From an archaeon (GTDB taxonomy: Archaea; Thermoproteota; Thermoprotei_A; Marsarchaeales; Marsarchaeaceae), in contig JAKAWJ010000022.1 of NCBI GenBank assembly GCA_021817005.1, positions 1 through 33,772 of the forward strand: a DNA stretch of 33,772 nt. Direction: 5' to 3'. Position numbers and translations under genes: made by a program. Within the stretch, counting starts at the first letter, position 1; each line of letters begins with the position of its first letter. Shown here piece after piece: positions 15,612 through 23,439 of this stretch. The notes beneath the pieces were generated by a model. That model saw nothing but the letters and a program-made list of their open reading frames with translations, was not told where the DNA came from and ran no database searches.

Positions 15612-16184
15612 ATGTCCTATCAAGAAGCGAACCAGGATACCTCCTCGCCAGGTGGGCGACTTGCGAGGTTCTTTGCCACCATAGTCAGGCTCTTTAGGGG
15701 CGTGATCCGCCTATTCCACTTCGGGTCAAGTGACGTCCGAACACCCGGCAGCTCCACATACTCAAATTCGACGACTTCAAGCGCAGCATCTCAACCAGCA
15801 GCCACTTCTTCTACATCACAACCGATTGGCGCAGTGCAAACCATGATAGCCTCACCACAGGCCGTCGTGGTGGAGCAATCTCCTCAGCAGGTCACAGTTT
15901 CCGCCATCCGCGAAGTCGAAGTTCAGGAAGACACTGGAAACACCGAAAACGAACAGTACTCCGACCAGCTTTACGTGCGTCCGAAAATCGCTCCCCCGCT
16001 TCCTCCTGAGCACAGGGCCTACGTTAAGAAATGGGTAAAGGCCGGCAGCAGGAAGAAGGCAGAAGAGAAGCTGGAAGAGCTTGGCTACCTCTTTCCCGAA
16101 GTGTCAACGCGCGGCTCAACAGTGGTGGTAAAGTACCGTGGCTACGACGGTTACTTGTACGCAAGCAAGTTTCGCTACAAGTAG
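15612..16184 (+). CDS. Unknown protein: amphipathic N-helix, linker, C-terminal domain
   Basis: A 190-residue protein with three parts. Residues 16-37 form an amphipathic or membrane-lying helix (RLARFFATIVRLFRGVIRLF). Residues 40-120 are a Ser/Thr/Gln/Ala-rich, probably disordered linker. Residues about 128-190 are a compact charged domain (PPEHRAYVKKWVKAGSRKKA, then EEKLEELGYLFPEVS and a beta-rich VVVKYRGYDGYLYASKFRYK end). The C-terminal part has an alpha-beta-beta look and could bind a partner or nucleic acid. I do not recognise it. ATG 15612 has a TATA-like CACTTAACAT about 33 nt upstream, and a T-run follows the stop, so it is probably a single-gene unit. Confidence 0.7.
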   Translation: MSYQEANQDTSSPGGRLARFFATIVRLFRGVIRLFHFGSSDVRTPGSSTYSNSTTSSAASQPAATSSTSQPIGAVQTMIASPQAVVVEQSPQQVTVSAIREVEVQEDTGNTENEQYSDQLYVRPKIAPPLPPEHRAYVKKWVKAGSRKKAEEKLEELGYLFPEVSTRGSTVVVKYRGYDGYLYASKFRYK

Positions 16185-16198
16185 GGTAGCCCCCACCT

Positions 16199-16218
16199 CC
16201 CCCTCTTTTTATAATTTT
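16199..16218 (+). terminator. T-rich terminator
   Basis: CCCCCTCTTTTTATAATTTT follows the stop of the 190-residue unknown protein by about 14 nt. It is consistent with archaeal poly-T termination. Confidence 0.5.
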
Positions 16219-16514
16219 GCAAGCTGGAAAGTCCACCGACTTCTGCAGTGGGAGGACGCCTTCATTCGCAGGCGAGAAGCTTCGTGCTCTTCAGGTTAGG
16301 AGAAATAGCGTAAATTGTCTTGATTAATGGTTCGCGGATACGTGACATTCGAGATCAGAGAGGTTTTACGCATTTTCCCAGGCGAGGTCTCAACCTGCGC
16401 TCGGGTGGGCCATATGAATCATCTGACAAACACATGCACCCTACCCTTTTTACTGGATTATGAACGACGACGACTGAATCAATTTGATAAATCGCCCCAT
16501 TGGAAGCGTTCAGG
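16219..16514. other. Intergenic gap before the DUF84 gene
   Basis: I see no gene in these 296 bases. A TATA-like TTTGATAAAT at about 16480-16489 predicts RNA initiation next to ATG 16515. Confidence 0.45.
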
Positions 16515-17057
16515 ATGTGCAGGGCTAGGATAACGGTAGGAAGCACAAATAAGGTCAAGATTGAAGCCGCAAAGCGGGCCTTCGAAAAATTCTTCGAGCC
16601 AACGGTGGTCGGTGTGGCCGCTTCCTCCGGAGTTTCTGACCAACCGTTCGGTGAAGAAGCTTTCGTCGGAGCACAGAACAGAGCAAGGGAGGCACTGTTG
16701 GCTCATGGTTCAGATTACTCTGTCGGGATAGAAGGTGGCCTTATTGATTTTTACCGCAAGAAATTTGGATTTGCAGCCATATGTGTGATGGCAAAGGACG
16801 GAAGAACCTCCTTCTCGGCTTCAGGCATGTTTCCGATTCCCCTCGAAGTACTTAGAATTGTAGATACTGGAAAGGAGCTGGGTGACGCCATGGATAAAAT
16901 CAGTGGAATGAAAGATACGAAAAGAGGGCCGGGAGCGGTCGGATTATTGACGAGGGGCGCCATTGACAGGACACAGCTCTACAGGGATGCCGTCGTATTC
17001 GCGCTGATTCCGTTCATAAACCCAAGGCTGACTTGGCCCGAATTCCACAACCGATGA
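16515..17057 (+). CDS. DUF84 inosine/xanthosine triphosphatase
   Basis: Member of the DUF84/YjjX family, which hydrolyses ITP and XTP and so keeps deaminated purines out of nucleic acids. Visible family marks: ITVGSTNKVKIEAAKRAF at the N-terminus (nucleotide-binding STNxxK), VVGVAASSGVSDQPFGEEAFVGA, ARNRA-like QNRAREAL, YSVGIEGGLID (metal-site GIEGG) and a late GAVGLLTRGAIDRTQLYRDAV. About 180 residues is normal for the family. The frame is open from TTG 16500, but the TATA spacing and the usual family N-terminus favour ATG 16515. No neighbour is clearly linked. Confidence 0.9.
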   Translation: MCRARITVGSTNKVKIEAAKRAFEKFFEPTVVGVAASSGVSDQPFGEEAFVGAQNRAREALLAHGSDYSVGIEGGLIDFYRKKFGFAAICVMAKDGRTSFSASGMFPIPLEVLRIVDTGKELGDAMDKISGMKDTKRGPGAVGLLTRGAIDRTQLYRDAVVFALIPFINPRLTWPEFHNR

Positions 17058-17164
17058 ATAAGGAAACAATTCGACTTGTCAGTGTGTGACGATCGTCTAG
17101 AGGGCGGCAAAGGATTGGATTGAGAAAACGTCCGATTCCGGGCGCGGTCGATTCCGCCCCAACG

Positions 17165-17474
17165 TGAGGTTCTACATGAGGGAAATCTTGTCCGGCCCGA
17201 CCTCGAGGCGTTACAAAGCAGTTATGCTTGACGAAGACTTGGGTTCAAGTCTTCAATCATGGAGCTAAAGAATTTCGGCCCAAGGGCGCGTTCTCCATTG
17301 GCGTAGAAGACCAGTTCTTACTGGCAATCCGTCTTGCGATTGCGTTGATACCCGAGGCGAAGGACGAAATCCACAGTTCTTTTGCTTGACGAGCCCCCTG
17401 TTAGCCCTGACAAGACCAGAGGTTCAGGGACAATCGAGTATCTTTGCCTCAACCTATCACGACATTACAGTTGA
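17165..17474 (+). pseudogene. Remnant of a PstB-type phosphate ABC ATPase
   Basis: No frame is open across this stretch, but consecutive frames reconstruct the C-terminal half of a PstB ATPase. One frame has AVMLDEDLGSSLQSWS, like the LxEDVExSLxxAxLW region. The next has KEFRPKGAFSIGVEDQF then LLAIRLAIALIPE, matching KDRLxxxAxxLSGGQQQRLxIARALAxxPE with the signature degraded. A third has KSTVLLLDEPPVSPD, then TIEYLCLNLSRHYS, matching Walker B LLLDEPxSALDPxxTxxIExLxxxLxxxY. At least two frameshifts and several stops are needed. No N-terminal half with Walker A, and no pstA, pstC or phoU, was found nearby. Confidence 0.55.
17233..17254. repeat. 22-nt perfect hairpin inside the PstB remnant
   Basis: GAAGACTTG and CAAGTCTTC are exact 9-bp inverted arms around a 4-nt loop (GGTT). 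There is no T-run behind it. It lies within degraded coding sequence. Confidence 0.6.
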
Positions 17475-17618
17475 AGAAGTCCACACTGCTGCGGTTAAAG
17501 CTCATTTTAGCCGAGACGAATGGACGACGGATAATGACCAGTTCCCCAAGACTTGTTGGGTTGCGGCAGGAAACGTAGGTGTTAATTTAGGAGCGAAATA
17601 ACTGACTGGCAGCAGAGC

Positions 17619-18365
17619 ATGCCACCACTGGATACATGTCGAGTTAGCTCGCTTTCTACTGGTCCGGCTACTGGCTCGGACACTCGAACCATTTTGGCCG
17701 ACTACCGTGAAGAGAAATCCGAACTTGTGAAATCATTGCGGGCCCTCGGAGTAAAAGTTTCGATAGCAAGGCTCGACGTTTCTGATTACGTGATTACGGA
17801 TTCAATAGCTATTGAATGCAAACGGAGCCGTGACTTCGTTGCATCCCTAATGGACGGTAGATTGAGCGACCAGACAAGCAGGCTGCGAAGATCGTATCAT
17901 ATCCCGGTGATACTGCTCATAGGCACCATATCTGATTGCGTAAGCATGGCGCCCAATGAGGGACTAGTGCTTTCAAGCATAGCCGATTTGATTGCCAACG
18001 GTGTAACATTTATTTCGGTAGAGAGTCCCATGCAGGCCGCGCAGGTCATGAAATGGCTGGCAAGAGCGCCTGCCTCCTACCGCTCCGTTTTGGGAGGTCC
18101 TCTAATAAAGAGGGCCAAGAAGGCCGAGTCAGACGAGGAAAAGGCAATGATCTTGCTTTCTTCTGTACCGGGAATCGGACCCAAGCTCGCGGCTCGTCTG
18201 CTAAAGAGCTTTCCGAACGTGGGAAGCATATTCGAGGCTTCCGAGGCAAAGCTGTCTGCCGTTATCGGCACTGCTCGGGCGAGAAAGATGCGCTCCCTTC
18301 TAGACCGTGCGCCGGTGAATGAAAAATATATCAAGCTTTCAAGTTACTCAAGTGAAAAGGACTAG
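17619..18365 (+). CDS. xpf: XPF/ERCC4-type structure-specific endonuclease
   Basis: Short archaeal XPF (248 residues) that cuts 3'-flap and fork structures, normally with PCNA. The ERCC4 nuclease domain spans about residues 24-150: ILADYREEKSEL (Asp28, Glu31), SDYVITDSIAIECKRSRDF (Asp56, Glu66, Lys68, Asp72) and LMDGRLSDQTSRL. The core motif is normally ERK; here Arg is replaced by Cys67. A tandem helix-hairpin-helix domain follows (LLSSVPGIGPKLAARLLKSF, then VIGTARARKMRSLL). There is no helicase domain, as in crenarchaeal-type XPF and unlike euryarchaeal Hef. The C-terminus (LSSYSSEKD) lacks an obvious PIP box. The start is ATG 17619, with AT-rich sequence about 33 nt upstream. Confidence 0.9.
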   Translation: MPPLDTCRVSSLSTGPATGSDTRTILADYREEKSELVKSLRALGVKVSIARLDVSDYVITDSIAIECKRSRDFVASLMDGRLSDQTSRLRRSYHIPVILLIGTISDCVSMAPNEGLVLSSIADLIANGVTFISVESPMQAAQVMKWLARAPASYRSVLGGPLIKRAKKAESDEEKAMILLSSVPGIGPKLAARLLKSFPNVGSIFEASEAKLSAVIGTARARKMRSLLDRAPVNEKYIKLSSYSSEKD

Positions 18366-18531
18366 GTGTAATCCATCTGACTGTGCGGCTTAACCGCGTT
18401 CCCCCTCAACCCCTCCCACGGGTTGTTGTTCCATTGGAGCGGTATTGCGCCAAAGAAGCAAGTGGAGGCTCCCCAGACTACAATTAGTCATGTGACAAGA
18501 CTAATAAACGCAGCCCATCGACGAGCGACCC

Positions 18532-19164
18532 ATGAAAACCCGAAGTATGCGGCAGAGCCAGCGCATCGCTGCGATTGCACTTTTGACCCCAGTAGCCCTA
18601 ATTCTATCGCCTCTTAATCCTGCGGCACCCTTTATCCCGTTCGGGCCCTACGCCTTCCTGAAATTCGAGTTGTGGGAGATACCCGTGTATTTCACGCTCT
18701 TCTATTTCGGTCCGAAACTCGCTCTGGGAATAGAAATGATAGTGTACGCTACTACTCAGGTTGATCTCAGGGGGAGCCCTGTCTCTGGACCTGTGTTCAA
18801 TCTTATTGCGGTCCTTCTGACAATGGGGGGTGTATGGCTCTTTAGTGGCAAGAGCTTCCAGAAAGGGGGGAAATACCTTACCTATGTTATCCCACTCGCC
18901 ATGGGTGCCACCGCCCGGGTGCTCGGGATGACCGTTGTAAACTACCTGCTTGACCCGTTACCTACCCCTATCGGTCTCAGTGTCCCGAAGACTCTTATAG
19001 TAGGCCTACTTCCTCCCATAGCCGCTTTTAACTTTATAGTCGCGCTTTATTCCATTCCGACCGCCCAAAGACTGGCGTTTGCTCTAAGGCAGAGGCTGTT
19101 GCCAAGCGAAAGCACCGACGGAGAGAGGGACCACGCGGTCGAAAAAGATACCGTCGGTTCATAG
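18532..19164 (+). CDS. ECF transporter substrate-binding (S) component
   Basis: A 210-residue, five- or six-helix membrane protein with the layout of ECF-type vitamin uptake S components such as RibU. Marks include an early ALLTPVALILSPLNP helix, PFGPYAFLKFELWEIPVYF (compare the PFxPxLKxDxSDIPxL pattern), LFYFGPKLALGIEMIVY, and a PVFNLIAVLLTMGGVWLF helix where RibU-like proteins have xxxNFLxG. A later ATARVLGMTVVNYLLDPL segment matches the family's AALNYFVLLP region. The substrate cannot be assigned. No energising EcfA or EcfT genes are in the window, so it probably uses a shared module elsewhere. The last 20 residues are charged and cytosolic. A TATA-like TAATAAAC lies about 28 nt before the ATG. 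Confidence 0.75.
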   Translation: MKTRSMRQSQRIAAIALLTPVALILSPLNPAAPFIPFGPYAFLKFELWEIPVYFTLFYFGPKLALGIEMIVYATTQVDLRGSPVSGPVFNLIAVLLTMGGVWLFSGKSFQKGGKYLTYVIPLAMGATARVLGMTVVNYLLDPLPTPIGLSVPKTLIVGLLPPIAAFNFIVALYSIPTAQRLAFALRQRLLPSESTDGERDHAVEKDTVGS

Positions 19165-19215
19165 TGACGGCCTACGAACCCTCACCGTCAGCCTACGGGT
19201 TTCGCTACCTGTTTC

Positions 19216-20077
19216 GTGCCTTTAATAATGGTCAGGGTGTTTGAGGGTCTGGTCGAGCCGGCGAATTGCAACTGGCTCAAGCTCGTGCGAGGAGTCAGTG
19301 TAACTCAGAGTGGTCTGAGCATAAGCTGGGGAGGTAAAGAACCTGCAGAACTCTCTACCCTTTCGACGAGCTCAGTAAATGGGCAAAGCACGAGAAGACG
19401 AGAATGATTATAGCCTTCGACGAGGGGCACGAACTGAAGAAAGCGGCGGGCGTGGACGTGGCAAAGCCCATCGCCCATGTCTACGACTACTGCCGCAGCA
19501 TTACAGTAGTCCTGACCGGTTCCGCCGTCGGCCCGCTCTACGACCACGTCGGAAGCTAGGATGCAAAAGCGCCCCTCCATGGAAGGTACATCGTGGAGAT
19601 ACGCGTCGGGCGCCTCTCGGAAGGAATGGCAGGGGACTTCCTTGTGCGCGGATTCAGGCAGTCGAAAACAAAGACCGATGGAAGGATCACAGATGTTTCT
19701 CTGAACAGGTTGGGCGGGATAATCGGGTGGTTGACACTCTTCGGAATCGCGGGCACAAAGGCGGGTGCGACACTAGAGAGCGCTATCGACCAGACTGTCG
19801 AAGTGGGTAAGTCGCTGATAAGGCGGGAGTTCGAGAACTTTCTGAAGGGCAGAGAGCTGCGCAGACAGCGATACGAGACAATAATGCTACACCTTGCGAG
19901 AGCCAAGTCTTCGTCATGGTCAGCGATAGGGGGGAGTCTGGAAGCCGCAGAAGGCAGGACAATCAATCACGGGAACGCTACGGAGCTCTTGGCCAAACTG
20001 GTCAAGGCTGGATTGGTCAAAAGGAAGGCGGGTTCTACCGCGTGACTGACCAGTTCCTCGCTGATTCATTCAAGTAG
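19216..20077 (+). pseudogene. Broken archaeal AAA ATPase (PF01637-like)
   Basis: Successive frames reconstruct an archaeal ATPase of the type common in hyperthermophiles. The first frame gives WLKLVRGVSVTQSGLSISWGG. A shift near 19360 gives FDELSKWAKHEKTRMIIAFDEGHELKKAAGV (Walker B AFDE), then AHVYDYCRSITVVLTGSAVGPLYDHVGS followed by an in-frame TAG at 19557. The same frame continues HGRYIVEIRVGRLSEGMAGDFL. The C-terminal winged helix (ATELLAKLVKAGLVKRK) needs a last frameshift near 20030 to finish as GGFYRVTDQFLADSFK. The N-terminus with Walker A is missing. There are two frameshifts, one stop and a truncation, so the gene is clearly dead. Confidence 0.85.
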
Positions 20078-20277
20078 GTAAAACGTCTGAGAAAGATTTC
20101 GGGCTGCTGTCAGCGTCGTAAACGATTGGTGATTGTTTGTCCATCTCACTCTTCTAAGTTTCCTTCCTGCCACCCAATGCGCCGAGGCAACTCCGAAGAA
20201 TCTCACGTGTTCTCTCTAGGGTCCTCTTCATTCCCATGAACCCTAGCGCGTCTTTGGCTGGCTCACCCCTAGGAGAT
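20078..20277. other. Gap with a short coding-like minus-strand stretch
   Basis: On the minus strand, overlapping the end of the DUF1579-like gene, an open stretch without an early start reads VDGLESPRGEPAKDALGFMG then MKRTLERTREILRSCLGALGG and a stop near 20155. It may be the original C-terminal end of that gene after a frameshift, or chance. Nothing else was seen. Confidence 0.3.
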
Positions 20278-20859
20278 TCAAGCCCGTCGACCAGAGAATT
20301 CTCTCAATCCTCGGGCGTGCTTCCTGCGAATCTTCATCTCCTCGGTGAGGATCCACGTCTTCCCGCCGTCGTGCGTTTCCTCCGAGTGCCATCTGAACGA
20401 ATCTGGCCTGATTTCTGAGAACACCCATCTTTCGGGGTAGCTGCCATCCGCGGTTTTCCCTGTGAGCACAATCGCACCTTTGACCTTTCTGGCTATAAAG
20501 GGCTGCACCGCGTGCTGGCGAGGGGATATCCACACGCTCTGCCACGCGTCGATATTTGAATCGTAGAATCGAACTGTTGTCCCTGCCGGGACAGCTTTGC
20601 CGGTCTTCTCGTCGATCATAGACCAGACGTCCTGGATTGCCCTCCCCTCAAGAATCCACTTGAAGCTAATCTCCCCCCTCCGACGAATCTCTGTTCCATC
20701 AGGCTTCGGATAACGGGCTTCCACGATGTCCCACTCGCCGACAAACTGCCCGAACAGGTCGAGCTTCTCCTTGAGGCCGGCGTAGGGACCGTCCGCGGCC
20801 AGTCCCTTAACACCCCAAGCGGCTTTGGATAGATTTTGGGTTGCGTCTTGCCGAGGCAT
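20278..20859 (-). CDS. DUF1579-like beta-barrel protein
   Basis: A 193-residue cytosolic protein resembling DUF1579/calycin-like barrels. Visible marks: LFGQFVGEWDIVEARYPKPDG near residue 35 (the FxGxW lipocalin-like opening), RRGEISFKWILEGRAIQDVW, TTVRFYDSNIDAWQSVWISP, and alternating strands through GAIVLTGKTADG, YPERWVFSEIRPDSFRWHSEETHDGGKTW, ending LTEEMKIRRK. Such proteins have a ligand pocket, but their roles are mostly unknown. ATG 20859 is at a plausible leaderless distance from an AATATA stretch (about 20888-20893). The C-terminal Arg-rich tail may have been changed by a frameshift (see the following gap). The HTH_10 regulator gene ends 67 bp upstream on the same strand. Confidence 0.7.
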   Translation of the reverse strand: MPRQDATQNLSKAAWGVKGLAADGPYAGLKEKLDLFGQFVGEWDIVEARYPKPDGTEIRRRGEISFKWILEGRAIQDVWSMIDEKTGKAVPAGTTVRFYDSNIDAWQSVWISPRQHAVQPFIARKVKGAIVLTGKTADGSYPERWVFSEIRPDSFRWHSEETHDGGKTWILTEEMKIRRKHARGLREFSGRRA

Positions 20860-20926
20860 GCCTGCGCCAGTCTGAACTTCGCCCCTATATTCTTGCTGCC
20901 GTCATGTGTCGGTTCTTTCGGTCTAG

Positions 20927-21625
20927 TCAGGCCTCGGCAGTCTTGAGCCGCAGATAGGGGCTCACTCCGCGTATCACTTTGTTCTGGGCCTTCCGAAGGT
21001 GGTCCACAAAACTCGTTCTCGGGATTCCCAGTCTTTGGGCCAGCTCGACAGCGGTTGCCCGCCTCGGGAAGTTGAAGTATCCGTTGTCTAGGGCTACAAC
21101 CAGCGCCCTCGTCTGCTTCTTTGTCAGCCCGCCTAGGATGGACGAAGTGGAAACAAGGGAGTCTGTGTGGATGGACTCGGCGGAGACGGATCTGCGAGAA
21201 GTCACTTCGATGGTGCACTGCTTCTCGAGGTCTTTGAAAAGTTGTTGCGAGTCACGCTCCGAGAATGCCATCACGTGGTACCACTCCCAGCCGCCGGTGT
21301 AGAGCATCGGCTGGAGGTTCAGGCAGTTTCGCCGCTCAATCGTGGGCAGCGTTGGAGGAGGGAGCCTATCGCAAGAGCAGTGTTGGAGGACAATCTGTAG
21401 ATTGGACGCGGCTTGTGACTTCCTGATGACCTTCGAGCCGAGGCTCTGGAGCATCTTGCCAATGGCTGACCGTTCGTCTCCGCTCTGTGGATCTCCCCGG
21501 ACGATTTCAAGGACATCTCTGCTCCAGTTGCACCAGTGGGAAATTGTCGCAGAAGGATATTCCCTCGAAAAAGCACTGTACGGGCAGTCATGCTGGAGTT
21601 TGAAGATGAGTTCGTGGTACGGCAT
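20927..21625 (-). CDS. Bacterio-opsin activator-type HTH_10 regulator
   Basis: A 232-residue transcription factor of the Bat/HTH_10 group, abundant in haloarchaea and Thaumarchaeota. The C-terminal HTH (about residues 167-225) is diagnostic: LTKKQTRALVVALDNGYFNFPRRAT, then VELAQRLGIPRTSFVDHLRKAQNKVI, matching LTxRQxEALxxAxxxGYFxxPR...LAxxLGIxxSTxxxHLRxAExK. The N-terminal region begins with a Cys/His/Trp-containing patch (LQHDCPYSAFSREYPS, HWCNW) common at this position in the family, and the middle is a sensor domain of unknown ligand. A GGTATAAG TATA box at about 21652-21659 (plus coordinates) lies 30 nt upstream of the ATG. The DUF1579-like gene just downstream is a candidate target or operon mate. 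Confidence 0.85.
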   Translation of the reverse strand: MPYHELIFKLQHDCPYSAFSREYPSATISHWCNWSRDVLEIVRGDPQSGDERSAIGKMLQSLGSKVIRKSQAASNLQIVLQHCSCDRLPPPTLPTIERRNCLNLQPMLYTGGWEWYHVMAFSERDSQQLFKDLEKQCTIEVTSRRSVSAESIHTDSLVSTSSILGGLTKKQTRALVVALDNGYFNFPRRATAVELAQRLGIPRTSFVDHLRKAQNKVIRGVSPYLRLKTAEA

Positions 21626-21651
21626 GCCCCAAGCGGAGATGTTAGGGCGAA

Positions 21652-21659
21652 CTTATACC
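21652..21659 (-). promoter_or_regulatory. TATA box of the HTH_10 regulator gene
   Basis: The minus strand reads GGTATAAG, centred 30 nt before ATG 21625. It implies a leader of only a few nucleotides. Confidence 0.5.
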
Positions 21660-21870
21660 GATTGCCGTCATATGCCGGCATCGCGCTTACCACTTCTGCG
21701 GCTCGCTTACTAGCTCGGCGGGTGTCGGCTGGTGCAGGCTCGCCAGGGAGGAGGGGAGAGAATTGGGCTCTCACCGACACAAGGAGGCAGATTCAAGCGT
21801 GATACCCCTAAAAGGAGGAGAGTACTTGACCGGAAAACAAAGTCCGGCAGGAAGAACCGATAGTACGGAA

Positions 21871-22679
21871 TTACCCAGCCGACCGCAATTGAGGGTTTAC
21901 AATTACTTGTAAGTTCAACTGAGAGCTCTGACTGTCTGCTATCACTTTCAAAACAATGTCATAAATGCCTAGACAGATATTTACAGCAATGGCACCTATT
22001 CGAAAGTACACTAGATTGTCCGCATTCAAAGACAACGTCGAATTTGGAATGATCAAGCCAAGTCCAGCCGGTAGCTTTTCGACACCACTGCCTGCGAGCA
22101 GTCCTGCTAAGGAGTTATCAACACCAGACTGTAATGGCAAGATGGGAGAAGATGGGCCGCAGACGATGCCGTAGACTTGGTGTGCCGTTGCGCTGGTTTG
22201 GGTTACAACTGGCGATGAGAAGTCAATAGAAGACGGAAGGTGAATCGCAGTCACGTTCTTAGTTCCCACGACGACTAATGACAAGGTGCTTGGGCCCGAC
22301 AGATAATTTGCGGTCATGGTAAGAGTCGAATTGACCAGACCGAGTGAAAAGGGGGAGGGCGAACGGCTCCACTAATCGTCATCTCAGAGGTCGTCCAAGC
22401 AAGAGATGAAACAAGATTCTCTGGAGTAAAGTGGACCCAGGTCCCTGCCGGTAAGTTTTGTGCTGTCAAGTTAACTCGAATGCTAGTTGTCGATGTTAGT
22501 GTTACCGGAAGGACTTCGGATCCGACGAATGTCGTTCCACTCGACTTGTCCCGCACCGCCACCATGTTGACCTGTGGACTTTCGATTGAAGCAAGACACC
22601 GCTACTTGGTGAGGATGATCAAGGCGAAAAAGCGGTGGACGATTGTTCCTTTCCAGAGCCAGCGGTGAACCCGACTCAT
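21871..22679 (-). pseudogene. Broken secreted/membrane-anchored beta-sandwich protein gene
   Basis: Starting at ATG 22679 the minus strand encodes a signal-like segment (MSRVHRWLWKGTIVHRFF, then ALIILTK), then an in-frame TAG at 22604-22602. The same frame resumes at once with RCLASIESPQVNMVAVRDKSSG and continues into Ig/BACON-like sequence (SIRVNLTAQNLPAGTWVHFTPENL). Near 22350-22365, next to a G-rich run, the frame shifts, and coding continues as SPSPFSLGLVNSTLTMTANYL then GPSTLSLVVVGT to the stop at 21871. The pattern 'NLPAGTxVxFxP...NSTLTxT' is typical of archaeal surface-protein beta domains. One stop and one shift make it a pseudogene unless they are read through or are sequencing errors. 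Confidence 0.6.
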
Positions 22680-22719
22680 CCGAGGTACAAAACGCGCGCT
22701 CTGAACCTCGCGGAGCTGC

Positions 22720-22917
22720 CTAGGCAAGAATGGAGCTCGTGAGAGGGTCAGGTTCTTGAAGTCCGTCGCACATGAGGTTCAATCGCGTCTTTACCAGTGG
22801 CTCGACTTCCGGGCCGACTCGGCAGCATTTGCGTAGTGTCGAAAAGCCTTCTGGCTTGGGTGGGTAAATGCTGGTTGCTATGATGCCCTGGTTTCGTCCC
22901 AAAAGCTTCGAATCCAC
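22720..22917 (-). CDS. Short ORF of doubtful status
   Basis: A 65-codon GTG-started ORF with segments such as GIIATSIYPPKPEGFSTLRKC and VEPLVKTRLNLMCDGLQ. Composition is coding-like in the middle, but no family, RBS or TATA box supports it. It may be a fragment of a decayed gene, like its neighbours. Confidence 0.2.
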   Translation of the reverse strand: MDSKLLGRNQGIIATSIYPPKPEGFSTLRKCCRVGPEVEPLVKTRLNLMCDGLQEPDPLTSSILA

Positions 22918-23028
22918 CGCAAATCAAACCCTTGTAATGAGGGCCAAGGGTCTGGGTCGGTATTAATGATGAGAGAAGTGGCCGCTCAATTCTCGGGCGG
23001 GCTTCGAATCTCTTGGCCGTCTGCGAGG

Positions 23029-23439
23029 TCAGCTGATTTCGAACTCATTTCCTTCCGGATCCTGCATTATCGCCATCTTCCCCCACCACTCGGTCTTCAA
23101 TTCCTCAGAGAATCTGACCCCTTTCGACCTTAGTTCCTTGTACGTCTTCTCCACTGCGTCCGGATCGCTCGCGACTATGACTATGCCCGTTTTCTCGTCC
23201 TTCGCCGTCCTCAGTGGCCCGCACTGGAGCCAGACACCGGTTCTCCCGCCTGGCTTGTCATTCCCCCAAGAATCGCATTCTGAGCATAGATGTATCATGG
23301 TTCCTCCCCCTCGCGGTCTCAGAAAGACGGCGTGACCCACGGCGTTGACAACCTCGAACCCGAGGACATCACGATACCATACTATCGCCTTCTCCGCGTC
23401 GTTGACCAAGACAGCTACCGAACCTACTCCTATTGCCAT
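23029..23439 (-). CDS. VOC/glyoxalase-superfamily protein
   Basis: A 136-residue vicinal-oxygen-chelate protein. It has the paired beta-alpha-beta-beta-beta modules: VGSVAVLVNDAEKAIVWYRDVLGFEVV then AVFLRPRGGGTMIHL in the first half, and GIVIVASDPDAVEKTYKELRSKGVRF then KMAIMQDPEGNEFEIS in the second. The metal ligands expected at strand ends are only partly obvious (His in MIHL, Glu in NEFEIS), so the activity (lyase, dioxygenase or resistance protein) cannot be named. It starts at ATG 23439 and ends in the usual DPxGNxxEI motif, so it is full length. It stands alone, with gene-poor sequence on both sides. Confidence 0.85.
   Translation of the reverse strand: MAIGVGSVAVLVNDAEKAIVWYRDVLGFEVVNAVGHAVFLRPRGGGTMIHLCSECDSWGNDKPGGRTGVWLQCGPLRTAKDEKTGIVIVASDPDAVEKTYKELRSKGVRFSEELKTEWWGKMAIMQDPEGNEFEIS

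Noticed and set aside
17386-17601. 71-codon ORF just before xpf
   Set aside because: It overlaps the PstB-like Walker B remnant in another frame; part of it may be the remnant's last piece. There is no independent support.
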